NCBI RefSeq assembly: GCF_047824785.1
Contig: NZ_CP181167.1
Location: 3,100,001 to 3,164,000, forward strand
Source of the DNA: Nitrobacter sp039808345
Lineage (GTDB): Bacteria; Pseudomonadota; Alphaproteobacteria; Rhizobiales; Xanthobacteraceae
Reading direction: 5' to 3'
DNA: 64,000 nucleotides
The notes beneath the pieces were generated by a model. The model saw only the letters and a program-made list of their open reading frames with translations, was not told the origin of the DNA and ran no database searches. A program made the translations under genes and the position numbers. The stretch's first letter is position 1, and each line of letters opens with the position of its first letter. Shown here piece after piece: positions 8,058 through 16,654 of this stretch.

Positions 8058-8393
8058 ATGGCGGACGCCGATCTCGACGTCATCATCCGGCGGCTCGCGA
8101 AGCAGCAGCACAAAAGCCTGATCGGTGCAGTCAAGGCGCGGCGCGACCGCTATCTCGCCCTCGCCGCCAAGGCGAAGGACGCCGCGGGCAGGCAGCGCCT
8201 GCGGCAGATGGCGAAGCACGCCTTCGAGGAAGGCACAGCCGCCGCAAAGCGGATGCAGATGTCCGCCGACAACGCCGCCGACAGCTATGCACGCGCGATG
8301 CGGCGGGCGGCCGACAGGCTCGCGACCGAACAGGCCGCAACGCCGAAGAAAAAATCCGCCAAAACAACGAAACGGAAAGCCGGGAAGACCTGA
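8058..8393 (+). CDS. Small basic hypothetical protein
   Basis: 111 residues, not matched to a named family. It is an almost wholly helical sequence rich in Ala, Arg and Lys (RRLAKQQHKSLIGAVKARRD and AAKAKDAAGRQRLRQMAKHA) with a Lys-rich tail (TPKKKSAKTTKRKAGK). The composition resembles histone-H1-like or other nucleic-acid-associated proteins, which is inference only. ATG 8058 has no strong Shine-Dalgarno. Coding is supported by GC-rich third positions and a clean stop. It stands alone between repeat-filled spacers. Confidence 0.55.
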   Translation: MADADLDVIIRRLAKQQHKSLIGAVKARRDRYLALAAKAKDAAGRQRLRQMAKHAFEEGTAAAKRMQMSADNAADSYARAMRRAADRLATEQAATPKKKSAKTTKRKAGKT

Positions 8394-8657
8394 ATACGCA
8401 CGGTGCTCTCGCCGCGTCCGCTTCAACACCTTCGGTTCCGATTTCAGCGCGCGTTGACCGCGTAGCGGCTCGCGGCATGCCTGGGCATATCCCGCGGCTT
8501 CCGCATCGATAGAGACCGGCGTCACCGCGCGGCCGCGGCAGGATTTACCATAGTAATCGTAAAAGGCTTCCCGCCGCCGCGCGCATCCCCGCGCGCCATA
8601 ATTTCGAACGAACGCGGCGGCATTGTGCATCCTCGGAATCGGCGGGCTGGCGGAACC

Positions 8658-9545
8658 ATGGCTTCAATAATGCGATGTGCGGGTTTGCTGCTTCTGCTGG
8701 CTGCCGCCGGCTGGACGACCGGAACATTGCCGGCGCGATCGGAAGCACCTGACATTCGGGACAATCAGGGGGAGCAGGTCGCCTCCCCTGGCGAGCAGCC
8801 CGGCGATTCCGACATCGACTGGAGCCAGCTCGATGTCGATGGCTTCACCCTGACGGAGGACATGCCGCCGCAAGTCCTTCGTTCGCAGCGTCCGACCCAG
8901 GCTGCATCCGGCGCAGGTCTGGCCTGGACCTCACATGATCAGGCGGACGGTTCCGCCGCCCTCACCGCGAAACGTTCGGTTTCATCGCTCTGGGACACAC
9001 AGGTCGGAACCGACCTGACCGTCATCCGTCAACCATCGCCGCTGACGGCGTCGGAACAGGCGGCGGGCAGATTTGCAACCAATACTCCCCCATCACAGTC
9101 CTCGGGCCAGGCATGGGCGGCCGTCAACGCGCCCGGCCTGGGGCGGATCTGGGACAAGACCGCGCTTGAAGGACGGATCGATCCCGCCCGTAACCAAACC
9201 ATGCTCGATACCTCGCTCAGCAAGTCGCTGCCTCTCAGCGATGGCCGTTACGCGCTGACCCTTCGAAACGGCTACAACATCATTCAACAGGACGCGCTGT
9301 CGGTCCCCGGCATCAAGGGAACGCGACATTACAATACCGACCAATCGGCCAGGCTGAACCTCACCGACACCGGCACCAGCGTGATCGCGGGGCAGTCGCT
9401 TTCATCGACCGATAATAAATGGATTCGCAGAATAGGCGCTGAGCAAAAGCTGTCCGACGGCCTCAGCATCACCGGCGCGGTCAGTGAAACGCCGCAAGGA
9501 CCGCTGAGCGCGAGCCTGACCGCAGCGTTCAAGCGCAAGTGGTGA
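8658..9545 (+). CDS. Exported hypothetical protein, beta-rich C-terminus
   Basis: 295 residues. A signal peptide (RCAGLLLLLAAAGWTTGTLPARSEA) is followed by an acidic low-complexity region (residues about 30-75, with SDIDWSQLDVDGFTL) and a C-terminal half of alternating strands (DGRYALTLRNGYNIIQQ, KLSDGLSITGAVSE, PLSASLTAAFKRKW) like a partial outer-membrane or cell-surface beta structure. The aromatic last residue fits that idea. ATG 8658 follows GGCGGAACC. I recognise no domain. No gene partner is evident. Confidence 0.7.
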   Translation: MASIMRCAGLLLLLAAAGWTTGTLPARSEAPDIRDNQGEQVASPGEQPGDSDIDWSQLDVDGFTLTEDMPPQVLRSQRPTQAASGAGLAWTSHDQADGSAALTAKRSVSSLWDTQVGTDLTVIRQPSPLTASEQAAGRFATNTPPSQSSGQAWAAVNAPGLGRIWDKTALEGRIDPARNQTMLDTSLSKSLPLSDGRYALTLRNGYNIIQQDALSVPGIKGTRHYNTDQSARLNLTDTGTSVIAGQSLSSTDNKWIRRIGAEQKLSDGLSITGAVSETPQGPLSASLTAAFKRKW

Positions 9546-9641
9546 CCTCGCCAGACGGGGCTGATTTCAGCGATTCAACGCTGCCCGCCGCAGATCGGCC
9601 CCGATGTCGTCAAAATCGACAGTCCTGATAGCGGCCCTCTG

Positions 9642-9690
9642 GCGCGTATTCCGCAAAAGTGGATACCGGTTTTGCGATCAGAATACGCGC
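9642..9690. repeat. E-type CCGG-loop hairpin, copy 1
   Basis: Outer arms GCGCGTATTC/GAATACGCGC (10 bp), inner arms CGCAAAA/TTTTGCG (7 bp), and on the minus strand a 4-nt 5' bulge TGAT and the loop CCGGTATCCAC. The 49 bp are identical to 30778-30826. Downstream (9700-9778) are fragments of C- and H-type repeats; I see no gene in 9546-9833. Confidence 0.9.
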
Positions 9691-9833
9691 CGGGCCGGTT
9701 GGTAAGAAGAAAACGCGTCAAACAATAATCCAAGGCTTCGCTTCCGATTCAAACAGAAGCGAAAATGCTCTAGTATAAACTCGTCGTGCGGGGGACTTCC
9801 GCGCTCGCTCAACGCGAAACAGGGAACAAGCCG

Positions 9834-10304
9834 ATGAACGCCACTCCATCTGAGAAAGCCGAAACAAGCGCGCCCGAAACCGACTCGAACCTCGCCGCCG
9901 TCTCGGAGGTGGAAGCGGGTATTCGCGATTTCGTGCGCAACGATATCGCCTATCTGCGCCGGCCCGCCGCCGGTGCCGCAAGCGCCGCGCCCGCCGCCCC
10001 CGGTGCTCCGAGCGCCCCCGGGGCTCCGAACGCCGACACCAAGCTGGAGCCGAGCACGGAAGCGACGGTCAACAACGTCAACTCGCTGATCCAGCGTGTC
10101 GCCGGAACTTCGCTCGCCGAGATCGAGAACCTCGTCACCGAGCTTGAGAGTCTCCGCGACCTGCTCCATGCGGAAGGACAAAGGGTTCAGCGCGAAATCT
10201 CGGGCTATGCCCAGTTGAGCCAGGCCGCGATGAAGTCGACCCGGATCATCGCGGACAACGTCGCGCAATGGAAACGCACGGCGGAAAACCTGCGCAACGA
10301 GTAG
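9834..10304 (+). CDS. Hypothetical protein with coiled-coil C-terminus
   Basis: 156 residues. The N-terminal 45 residues are acidic and polar (SEVEAGIRDFVRNDIAYL), then an Ala/Pro/Gly linker (residues 46-70), then a long amphipathic helical region (VNNVNSLIQRVAGTSLAEIE through AQWKRTAENLRNE). No signal peptide or membrane segment, so probably cytoplasmic. ATG 9834 follows AGGGA at about 8 nt. I do not recognise the family and propose no function. Confidence 0.65.
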   Translation: MNATPSEKAETSAPETDSNLAAVSEVEAGIRDFVRNDIAYLRRPAAGAASAAPAAPGAPSAPGAPNADTKLEPSTEATVNNVNSLIQRVAGTSLAEIENLVTELESLRDLLHAEGQRVQREISGYAQLSQAAMKSTRIIADNVAQWKRTAENLRNE

Positions 10305-10390
10305 CGGCGGCCCGATCAGGAGTCCGTGGCAGGGACATTAAAGTTTGATCCAGACCTCGTCTGGTTCAGATTTTAGTCTGGTTCAGGCTT

Positions 10391-10497
10391 TAGAGCATCG
10401 GACCCGAAAGTGGGAACCGGTTTCGGGATAAATCCGATGCTCAATCAATTAACTGGAGCGGCGGCGCTGATTCCATTTGACCGGCCGCCGCTCTAAT
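10391..10497. repeat. Composite two-hairpin repeat (A+B), copy 2
   Basis: The same order as at 106-212: hairpin A, the linker AATCAATTAAC, hairpin B. It differs from copy 1 at only a few positions. It lies in the convergent spacer between the coiled-coil gene and prs, with GTCTGG/CCAGAC direct and inverted repeats just upstream (10348-10386). Confidence 0.9.
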
Positions 10498-10528
10498 ATC
10501 CGCTTCATCCCCGTTCCGGGTTTTCCGT

Positions 10529-11482
10529 TCAGTCGAACAGGCTCGACACCGATTGTTCGGCGGCAGTGCGATTGATCGCTTCGCCGATCAAGCCGGCGAT
10601 CGACAGCAGGCGGATGTTGGCGGTCTTGTTGACGGCGTCGGTCGGCTGGATCGAGTCGGTAATGACCAGCTCTTTGAGTTTCGAGCCGGCGATGCGCGCG
10701 GCGGCGCCGCCGGACAGTACGCCATGGGTGATGTAGGCATAGACCTCGCGGGCGCCGTTGGCGAGCAGCGCGTCGGCGGCGTTGACCAGCGTGCCGCCGG
10801 AATCGACGATGTCGTCGATCAGAATGCAGGTATAGCCCGCGACGTCGCCGATCACGTTCATGACTTCGGACTCGCCGGCGCGCTCGCGGCGCTTGTCGAT
10901 GATCGCCAGCGGCGCGCTGATGCGCTTGGCAAGGCCGCGCGCGCGGACCACGCCGCCGACGTCGGGGGACACCACCATCAGGTTGCCGAGTTCGAACCGA
11001 TCCTTGATGTCGCGGACCATCACCGGAGACGCATAGAGGTTATCGGTCGGAATATCGAAAAAGCCTTGAATCTGTCCCGCATGCAGATCGAGCGTCAGCA
11101 CCCGATCCGTTCCGGCGCGCGTGATCAGGTTGGCCACCAGCTTGGCCGAGATCGGTGAGCGCGAACCGACCTTTCGATCCTGCCGCGCATAGCCGAAATA
11201 GGGGATCACCGCGGTAATCCGGCGCGCCGAGGCGCGGCGCAACGCGTCCGTGATGATCAAAAGCTCCATCAGATGATCGTTGGTCGGATACGAGGTCGAC
11301 TGGATCACGTAGACGTCCGAGCCGCGCACATTCTCCAGAACTTCGACGAAGATCTCGTTGTCGGCGAAGCGACGGACGCTGGCTTTCGTGAGTTCAAGCC
11401 CGAGCCATCTGCCGATTTCCCGCGCCAGCACCGGATTGGAGTTGCCGGCGACCAGCTTGACGGCGCCGTTCTTGGCGGACAT
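10529..11482 (-). CDS. prs: Ribose-phosphate pyrophosphokinase
   Basis: 317 residues, the normal length. The enzyme makes PRPP from ribose 5-phosphate and ATP for purine, pyrimidine, NAD, His and Trp synthesis. Visible motifs: the ATP-binding region (FADNEIFVEV, RQDRKVGSRSPIS), the metal/PRPP histidines in DLHAGQIQGFF, the flexible-loop start IIDKRR, and the PRPP loop ILIDDIVDSGGTL. ATG 11482 gives the standard opening (MSAKNGAVKLVAGNSNP); an in-frame upstream ATG (MLNVVSTTSRG) is possible. It is 175 bp downstream of pgeF on the same strand and may have its own promoter. Confidence 0.97.
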   Translation of the reverse strand: MSAKNGAVKLVAGNSNPVLAREIGRWLGLELTKASVRRFADNEIFVEVLENVRGSDVYVIQSTSYPTNDHLMELLIITDALRRASARRITAVIPYFGYARQDRKVGSRSPISAKLVANLITRAGTDRVLTLDLHAGQIQGFFDIPTDNLYASPVMVRDIKDRFELGNLMVVSPDVGGVVRARGLAKRISAPLAIIDKRRERAGESEVMNVIGDVAGYTCILIDDIVDSGGTLVNAADALLANGAREVYAYITHGVLSGGAAARIAGSKLKELVITDSIQPTDAVNKTANIRLLSIAGLIGEAINRTAAEQSVSSLFD

Positions 11483-11657
11483 CGACGCGTCTCCCCGCGA
11501 TGTGGTGGATACAACGTTCAACATCCCGTCTCCAGGAGAACCTCTCCGATTCCGACGGAGGCGGTGTATCAAGGAGTAGCCAAGTCTGGCAATACGCCGC
11601 TGGCGGAATCCGGCGCGGATCGCGCGGAATCGGAAGGCCGGCGAAAAAAACCCTGTC

Positions 11658-12428
11658 CTACCCGGCCTCCAGCACGATCGCGTGGACATGGCGGCCGAAA
11701 TCCGGCTCCCTGCGATGCACCGAGCGGCGGTAGCTGAAGAAGCGCTCGCTGGAATAGGTATCAAGGCCGGTGTCGTCGATCGTCCTTACGCCGGCGCGTT
11801 CAAGCCGCATCCGGATGAAGCCGCCAAGGTCGAACATCGCATGACCGTCCTGCTTTGACGGAATGAAGAACCGCGCATGGCCCGGATCAGCTTCCGTGAA
11901 ACGGGTCACGAAGTCAGCGCCGACCTCGTAGCTTTGCTGGCGGATCAGAGGTCCGATCGCGGCGGCGATGTCACCGCGACGGCCGCCGAGAGATTCCATC
12001 GCATCGATGGTCTGTTCCAGCACGCCCGTCAGCGCGCCCTTCCAGCCGGCGTGCGCCGCACCGATGACCCGGGCGTGCGGATCGGCGAACAGCACCGGCC
12101 CGCAGTCGGCCGCGGTCACGCCGATCGCAAGCCCCGGCGTTCGCGTCACGATGGCGTCCGCGCGCGGCCGCGATGCGACGTCCCAGGCCCGGTCGGCCAC
12201 CACGGCGTCGGGCGAGTGGACCTGGTAGAGCGACAGGAAGCTCGCCGGCTCAACCTCCATCACCTCGGCCATGCGCCGCCGGTTCTCGGCGACATGGGCC
12301 GGATCGTCCTGCGAGCCGATGCCGGCATTCAGGCTTGCATAGATGCCTTGCGAAACGCCGCCCTCCCGGGTGAAAAAGGCGTGCCGGAGCCCGGAAACCG
12401 TCGAAAGCAGGGTGGACGCCAGCGTCAT
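11658..12428 (-). CDS. pgeF: Peptidoglycan editing factor PgeF (YfiH/laccase-domain)
   Basis: 256 residues. The Cu-oxidase_4 family hydrolyses wrongly incorporated amino acids (L-Ser in place of L-Ala) from UDP-MurNAc precursors; polyphenol oxidation has also been reported. The metal-site residues are visible in YQVHS, TAADCGPVLFAD and AAHAGWKGAL, and the C-terminus DTYSSERFFSYRR is typical. Its ATG (12426-12428) overlaps the stop of the upstream methyltransferase in ATGA, so translation is probably coupled. It forms an operon with lgt and the MidA-like gene. Confidence 0.93.
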   Translation of the reverse strand: MTLASTLLSTVSGLRHAFFTREGGVSQGIYASLNAGIGSQDDPAHVAENRRRMAEVMEVEPASFLSLYQVHSPDAVVADRAWDVASRPRADAIVTRTPGLAIGVTAADCGPVLFADPHARVIGAAHAGWKGALTGVLEQTIDAMESLGGRRGDIAAAIGPLIRQQSYEVGADFVTRFTEADPGHARFFIPSKQDGHAMFDLGGFIRMRLERAGVRTIDDTGLDTYSSERFFSYRRSVHRREPDFGRHVHAIVLEAG

Positions 12429-13549
12429 GGCGTCCTGATCCCACCAAGCGCCTGATCGCTCAGTCCCACCAACACGGTGAGGCTGGGATCGGACACGCCG
12501 ATCACCTTGAACATCGACCCCATGCCGCCGCGTCCGCCTTCCGTCAGGCGCTTCAGCGCCGTCGCGATGTCATCGGATAGTTCAGGCGTTGCCTTCGCCA
12601 TCAGGTTGACGGCGCGAGCCTCGATGCCAAGCCGGCGCAGAAACTCGCCCTGCGGCACCGGCCCATGCACGCGCGCGCCGACATCCTCGGCGGCGCGGGC
12701 GAGCGCATCGAAATCCACATGGGCCGTTACATCCACGCGGCCGGGATATTTCAGCGGATCGGCAAAGCTGTGTCTTGAGATGGCCTGAAAGGTGTCGCCG
12801 GCGTCGCTGCGCACATGGCCGTAATCGATGATCAGCGCCGCGCCGCCGTTATCGCGGACGCGGGTTGCGATGGACATCATCTCGGCATCCGGACGCCACT
12901 CGAAAATCGCCCCGACCGGCGCCGCGCGCACCAGGGGCGGCAGCAGCGCGTCGAAGCGCGGCGTCGGCTCGGCGCTGACGCCGAACACGAGCTGGCCGCT
13001 GCCGTCGATGTCGACAACGCGCTCGTGCCAGCCGCCGTCGCGCCTGACCATCTGATGGACCGGAAGCACGTCGAAATATTCGTTGGCGAGAATGATCGCC
13101 GGTCCTTGCGGAACCTCATCCAGGCTCGTGTGCCACTCGATGTTCGGCGCGTCGGACAGCGCCGCCATCTGTTTCTCCACCAGCACCGGATTGATTTCGA
13201 CCATGTGGACGCTGAGCGACTCATACATCGGTGGCAGCACCCGCAGCGCGCGCAGCGCGTCCGCCATCAGGGTGCCGCGGCCGGGGCCAAGCTCGATCAG
13301 CCGCAGCGGGTCGGGAGAGCCCATCATGCGCCACACCGACGCGGCCCACAGTCCGAGCAGTTCGCCGAACATCTGGCTGACTTCGGGCGAGGTGACGAAA
13401 TCCCCCTCGCGCCCCAGTGGATCGCGCGCGATATAGTAGCCATGCTCGGGATGGGTCAGGCAAAGCTGCATATAGCGCCAGACCGGCAGCGGACCGGAGG
13501 TCTTGATCAGCTTCTTGATGTCGGTCAGCAGCGGCGAAGGTTCAGTCAC
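12425..13549 (-). CDS. SAM-dependent methyltransferase, MidA/NDUFAF7 family
   Basis: 374 residues from GTG 13549, whose GTGACTGA sequence overlaps the lgt stop. Family members are class I methyltransferases; mitochondrial NDUFAF7 methylates an Arg of complex I subunit NDUFS2. Diagnostic blocks are HGYYIARDPLGREGDFVTSPE near the N-terminus, the SAM loop IELGPGRGTLMAD, ILANEYFDVLPVHQ and IIDYGH. The stop overlaps the pgeF start. The bacterial target is unknown. Upstream in-frame residues (arginine-rich) are antisense to lgt and not part of the protein. Confidence 0.9.
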   Translation of the reverse strand: MTEPSPLLTDIKKLIKTSGPLPVWRYMQLCLTHPEHGYYIARDPLGREGDFVTSPEVSQMFGELLGLWAASVWRMMGSPDPLRLIELGPGRGTLMADALRALRVLPPMYESLSVHMVEINPVLVEKQMAALSDAPNIEWHTSLDEVPQGPAIILANEYFDVLPVHQMVRRDGGWHERVVDIDGSGQLVFGVSAEPTPRFDALLPPLVRAAPVGAIFEWRPDAEMMSIATRVRDNGGAALIIDYGHVRSDAGDTFQAISRHSFADPLKYPGRVDVTAHVDFDALARAAEDVGARVHGPVPQGEFLRRLGIEARAVNLMAKATPELSDDIATALKRLTEGGRGGMGSMFKVIGVSDPSLTVLVGLSDQALGGIRTP

Positions 13550-14417
13550 GATCGACCTTGGTTGAAGCGCCCGGATTCGGGATCGCCTGCGCATCCGACG
13601 CCCGCGAGCCGCGGGACCAGGCGGCGTAGACAATGGCAAGTCCGATGATAAGCATCGGTATCGACAATAGCATTCCCATGGTCAATCCGCCCCACAGAAA
13701 TCCGAGCTGCGGATCCGGCTCGCGGAAGAACTCGGAGACGATCCGCGCCATCGCGTACAGCGTGATGAAGCTGCCGAGAATCAGGCCCGGCCGCTTCAGC
13801 GCGCCGAGGCGGATCATCAGCGCGAGGACCGTGAACAGCAGGATTCCCTCAAGCGCCGCCTCATAGAGCTGACTCGGATGACGCGGCAGCGGGCCGCCGT
13901 TCGGAAACACCATGGCCCAGGGCAGGCTCGGGTCAGCCGGACGCCCCCACAATTCGCTGTTGATGAAATTGGCGATGCGGCCGAGAAACAGGCCGATCGG
14001 CCCGACCGCGGTGGCGACGTCACCGAGCGACAGGATCGGCAGGCCATGCCTGCGGCAGAACAGGATGACCGCCGCCACACAGCCCATGAAACCGCCGTGA
14101 AACGACATGCCGCCGTTCCAGAGCTGGAAGATCTGGGCGGGATGGCGGATGAAGTAATCCGGATTGTAGAACAGCACATAGCCGACGCGACCGCCGACGA
14201 TGATGGCGATCGTCACCCACAGGATAAAATCGTCGAGCTGCACCACCGAGACCGGCGCCGGGCCGCCCCACAGTTTCTCGCTCCTGAGCAGGGCCCGCGC
14301 ATAAAGCCAGCCGAGCATGATCCCGCCGATATAGGCCAGCGCATACCAGCGGATCGCGACCGGACCGAGAGAAATGGCGACGGGATCGAAGACGGGATAG
14401 GTGATGAGGAGAAACAT
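13542..14417 (-). CDS. lgt: Prolipoprotein diacylglyceryl transferase
   Basis: 291 residues. Lgt transfers diacylglycerol from phosphatidylglycerol to the lipobox cysteine of prolipoproteins at the inner membrane. About seven membrane helices are visible. The signature GRIANFINSELWGRP is near residue 150, and the periplasmic loop HGGFMGCVAAV contains the conserved HGG. The downstream processing enzyme LspA is encoded at 54794-55291. ATG 14417 (MFLLITYPVFDPVAISLGP) is the family start. First gene of the lgt-MidA-pgeF operon. Confidence 0.97.
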   Translation of the reverse strand: MFLLITYPVFDPVAISLGPVAIRWYALAYIGGIMLGWLYARALLRSEKLWGGPAPVSVVQLDDFILWVTIAIIVGGRVGYVLFYNPDYFIRHPAQIFQLWNGGMSFHGGFMGCVAAVILFCRRHGLPILSLGDVATAVGPIGLFLGRIANFINSELWGRPADPSLPWAMVFPNGGPLPRHPSQLYEAALEGILLFTVLALMIRLGALKRPGLILGSFITLYAMARIVSEFFREPDPQLGFLWGGLTMGMLLSIPMLIIGLAIVYAAWSRGSRASDAQAIPNPGASTKVDRD

Positions 14418-14436
14418 CGGATTCGTTCGATCTATA

Positions 14437-14535
14437 GCGTTTTTGAGCGAAGTGGATGACCTGATCGCATGAAGAAAACGCGTCAGAACAACCATCCAAA
14501 GATGCGCTTCTGATTGAATCAGAAGCGTATCTTTG
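14437..14535. repeat. Degenerate C-type palindrome plus H-type hairpin
   Basis: 14437-14482 keeps the C-type outer arms (GCGTTTTTGAGCGAAGTGGA...GAAAACGC) with a decayed loop. 14497-14535 is an H-type hairpin: arms CAAAGATGCGCTTCTGATT and their near-complement. Both lie upstream of lgt. The 14418-14757 spacer contains no gene. Confidence 0.65.
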
Positions 14536-14618
14536 GGCGTCATGCCCGCGCTCGCCGCGGACATCCAGGTCTCGAACGGTCCCGTGACGATTGCAAGGGA
14601 AATCCCGCCCCGGCAAGG

Positions 14619-14651
14619 CTTATAGCGGTTCAAGACTTATAGCGGTTCAAG
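14619..14651. repeat. Two direct 16-bp repeats
   Basis: CTTATAGCGGTTCAAG occurs at 14619-14634 and 14636-14651, with a degenerate third trace just after (GCTTGCGATGGTTCAGG). They lie between divergently transcribed lgt and ubiK. They could be operator half-sites or slippage products; nothing decides. Confidence 0.6.
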
Positions 14652-14757
14652 GCTTGCGATGGTTCAGGAGAGATCAAGCGGGCTTGAACTGGCGCGCCGG
14701 GATCGCCATTGTCTTTCGGGTGACGCGGCGATCTTGCCGCCCGCCGGAGACAGCAGG

Positions 14758-15015
14758 ATGACGCAGACCAGCAACCGGTTTTTCGATGAGATCGGCCGGC
14801 TTATGAACGATACCGCCGGCGTGGCCCAGGGATTCAAGCGCGAGGTCGACGCGGTGGTCCGCCATCAGGCGGAAAAAATCCTGAGCGATCTCGACGTGGT
14901 CAAGCGCGAGGAGTTCGAGGCGGTGAAGGAGATGGCGCGGCTTGCGCGCGAGGATAATGAGGCGCTGAAGGCCCGCATCGCGGCGCTCGAGGCCAAACTC
15001 GGCCAAACCGGCTGA
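14758..15015 (+). CDS. ubiK: Ubiquinone biosynthesis accessory factor UbiK (BMFP family)
   Basis: 85 residues. RFFDEIGRLMNDTAGVAQGF at the N-terminus and the C-terminal coiled coil (EDNEALKARIAALEAKLG) define the membrane fusogenic activity/UbiK family, a small helical protein helping assembly of the ubiquinone hydroxylase complex under aerobic conditions. ATG 14758 follows GGAGACAGCAGG. The frame upstream is open but not conserved. Family assignment is strong; its role here is by homology. Confidence 0.85.
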   Translation: MTQTSNRFFDEIGRLMNDTAGVAQGFKREVDAVVRHQAEKILSDLDVVKREEFEAVKEMARLAREDNEALKARIAALEAKLGQTG

Positions 15016-15036
15016 GCGGATCGCATTATGGCGAGA

Positions 15037-15189
15037 TCAGCGAGAGGCGGCGTGCGCGACTGCGGCGCTCTCGAATGAATAGACGCCGTCGGCATAACCC
15101 TTCACCACGGTCCAGGTTGCCAGCGTAACCGCCAGCATCACCGTCGCGAACAGCACGCCGACGATCTTCAATCCGGTGCGGTCTGCCAT
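15037..15189 (-). CDS. Small single-pass membrane protein
   Basis: 50 residues: MADRTGLK, then one hydrophobic helix (IVGVLFATVMLAVTLATWTVV), then a polar end (KGYADGVYSFESAAVAHAA). No named family. It is convergent with ubiK with 21 bp between stops. Upstream of ATG 15189 lies a 15-bp tandem repeat. Coding is likely because of the well-formed transmembrane helix, and the start is preceded by CAGGGGAC. Confidence 0.6.
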   Translation of the reverse strand: MADRTGLKIVGVLFATVMLAVTLATWTVVKGYADGVYSFESAAVAHAASR

Positions 15190-15208
15190 AGCGTCCCCTG
15201 CCTCATAA

Positions 15209-15265
15209 AACATCTTCGAGATGAACATCTTCGAGATGAACATCTTCGAGATGAACATCTTCGAG
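15209..15265. repeat. 15-bp tandem repeat, 3.8 copies
   Basis: AACATCTTCGAGATG is repeated at 15209, 15224 and 15239 with a partial fourth copy, followed by diverged traces up to 15295. It is 20 bp upstream of the small membrane protein gene, in its presumed promoter or leader, so copy-number change could alter expression. Confidence 0.9.
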
Positions 15266-15296
15266 AGAACATCTTCAAAAGAGTATCTTCGAGAGA

Positions 15297-15395
15297 GCGT
15301 TTTCCAGCGAAGCATGTCCCCGGCTTTGACCCGAGGAATGGATACCGTTTCGCATGACGAAAACGCGTCAGATCAAAATCCGTCAGATCAAAATC
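15297..15395. repeat. Expanded-loop C-type palindrome and 15-bp direct repeat
   Basis: 15297-15366 repeats the expanded-loop form seen at 213-285: outer arms GCGTTTTC/GAAAACGC, with CCCCGGC and CCCGAGGAATGGATACCG inside. It is followed by two copies of CGTCAGATCAAAATC (15366-15380, 15381-15395). No gene is visible in 15190-15555. Confidence 0.75.
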
Positions 15396-15555
15396 ATGGA
15401 GCCCCGCTTCTGATCCCCATCTGAAACGGATGAAGGCTCCGAGGACTCGACAAGACCTTCCGGCGGTTCATAATCCCTTAAAGGAAGCCCGTTTTCGAGT
15501 AGAATCTTCCCAGACTACATCGATCGATCAGCCGATCGTGCAATCGGGCAACACC

Positions 15556-16041
15556 TCAATCCTGGGAAGGATGCCGGCGCGGCACGAAAACCGACCCCAG
15601 GAAGGAAAACACCAGTTCGCCGCGCTGGTTCGTACCGGTGTTGCGCACTTGCATGACACCCCATTCCGGACGAGAGCGGGAAGCCCTCAGCGACTCGACT
15701 TCGCTGGCATAGCTGACCGTATCGCCCGCCAGCACCGGTTTCAGCCAGCGCATGTCGCGAAATCCGGGCGAGGGTCCCCACATCCCCGGCTTTTCGCCGC
15801 GCGCGACCGCTTCCGCCGCCTCCCGCCGGCTGTCCGCGACCATCAGTTTCATCCAGACCGAAGCGACATGCCAGCCGGAAGCCGCCAGACCGCCGAACAG
15901 TGACTTGCGCCCTTCCTCCTCGTCGAGATGAAACGGCTGCGGGTCGAACTGCGACGCGAACGCCTTGATGCGTTCGCCGGTGAAGGTAAACGAACCGAGA
16001 TCGCGGCGCAGCCCGACTTCCATGTCCTCGAAATAGCCCAT
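15556..16041 (-). CDS. MaoC-family hot-dog dehydratase (second of pair)
   Basis: 161 residues. MaoC-like hot-dog proteins hydrate enoyl-CoA or related thioesters. FTFTGERIKAFASQFDPQPFHLDEEEG carries the conserved D/H hydratase residues, followed by ASGWHVASVWMKLM and PVLAGDTV (substrate-tunnel strand). Four bases separate its ATG from the stop of the related gene upstream, so the two are co-transcribed. Such pairs may form a heterodimer or pseudo-dimer resembling two-domain eukaryotic hydratases. The substrate is unknown. Confidence 0.88.
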   Translation of the reverse strand: MGYFEDMEVGLRRDLGSFTFTGERIKAFASQFDPQPFHLDEEEGRKSLFGGLAASGWHVASVWMKLMVADSRREAAEAVARGEKPGMWGPSPGFRDMRWLKPVLAGDTVSYASEVESLRASRSRPEWGVMQVRNTGTNQRGELVFSFLGSVFVPRRHPSQD

Positions 16042-16045
16042 GAGT

Positions 16046-16507
16046 TCAGTTCTGCGCCGCCCACCCCTCGCGGCGCCTGATCATGATCGGCGACACCGCT
16101 TCGAGCAAGACCTGGCCGGAAGCGTTGCGCATGCGCATCGCGAAGGTCACGATTCCCATTTCCGGACGGCTGCGCGACACCCGCGCCGCGGCGACATCGA
16201 CGTCCAGCATCAGATCGTCGCCCGGCCGCAGCGGTAACAGCCAGCGGACTTCATCAACGCCGGGAGAACCGAGCGAGGCGGTCCGTCCGATATAGCCGTC
16301 GAACATCATGCGCATCATGAGCGAACACAGATGCCAGCCCGAACCCGCCAGCCCGCGCAGCATGGTGTGCTTCGCCACCGCCTCGTCGAGATGCATGGGC
16401 TGCGGATCGAATTCGGATGCGAATGCGATGATCTCGTCGCGGCTGACATGCCGCGGCCCGAAAGTGCCGAAACGGCCGAGCGAAAAATCTTCAAATGTCA
16501 GGGTCAT
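16046..16507 (-). CDS. MaoC-family hot-dog dehydratase (first of pair)
   Basis: 153 residues from ATG 16507. It parallels its downstream neighbour: HVSRDEIIAFASEFDPQPMHLDEA contains the conserved D..H catalytic pair, and AGSGWHLCSLMMRMM and PLRPGDDLML follow. Both copies keep the catalytic residues, so neither looks like a dead subunit. Upstream in-frame residues to 16600 are not family-like. The pair probably acts on acyl-CoA substrates in fatty-acid or related metabolism. Confidence 0.88.
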   Translation of the reverse strand: MTLTFEDFSLGRFGTFGPRHVSRDEIIAFASEFDPQPMHLDEAVAKHTMLRGLAGSGWHLCSLMMRMMFDGYIGRTASLGSPGVDEVRWLLPLRPGDDLMLDVDVAAARVSRSRPEMGIVTFAMRMRNASGQVLLEAVSPIMIRRREGWAAQN

Positions 16508-16654
16508 GGCGCGGCCTGTTGAAGGACGCCCGATTGTGGCCGCTATTTGCAGCAATCTCAAGCCGTACATCAGCATGCCGCAACTCAGTCGCCCGACCAT
16601 CTTTTAGGTCGAGGCCGGCCGGAACGACCACGCGACTCGCGAAGGGAACGGAAG

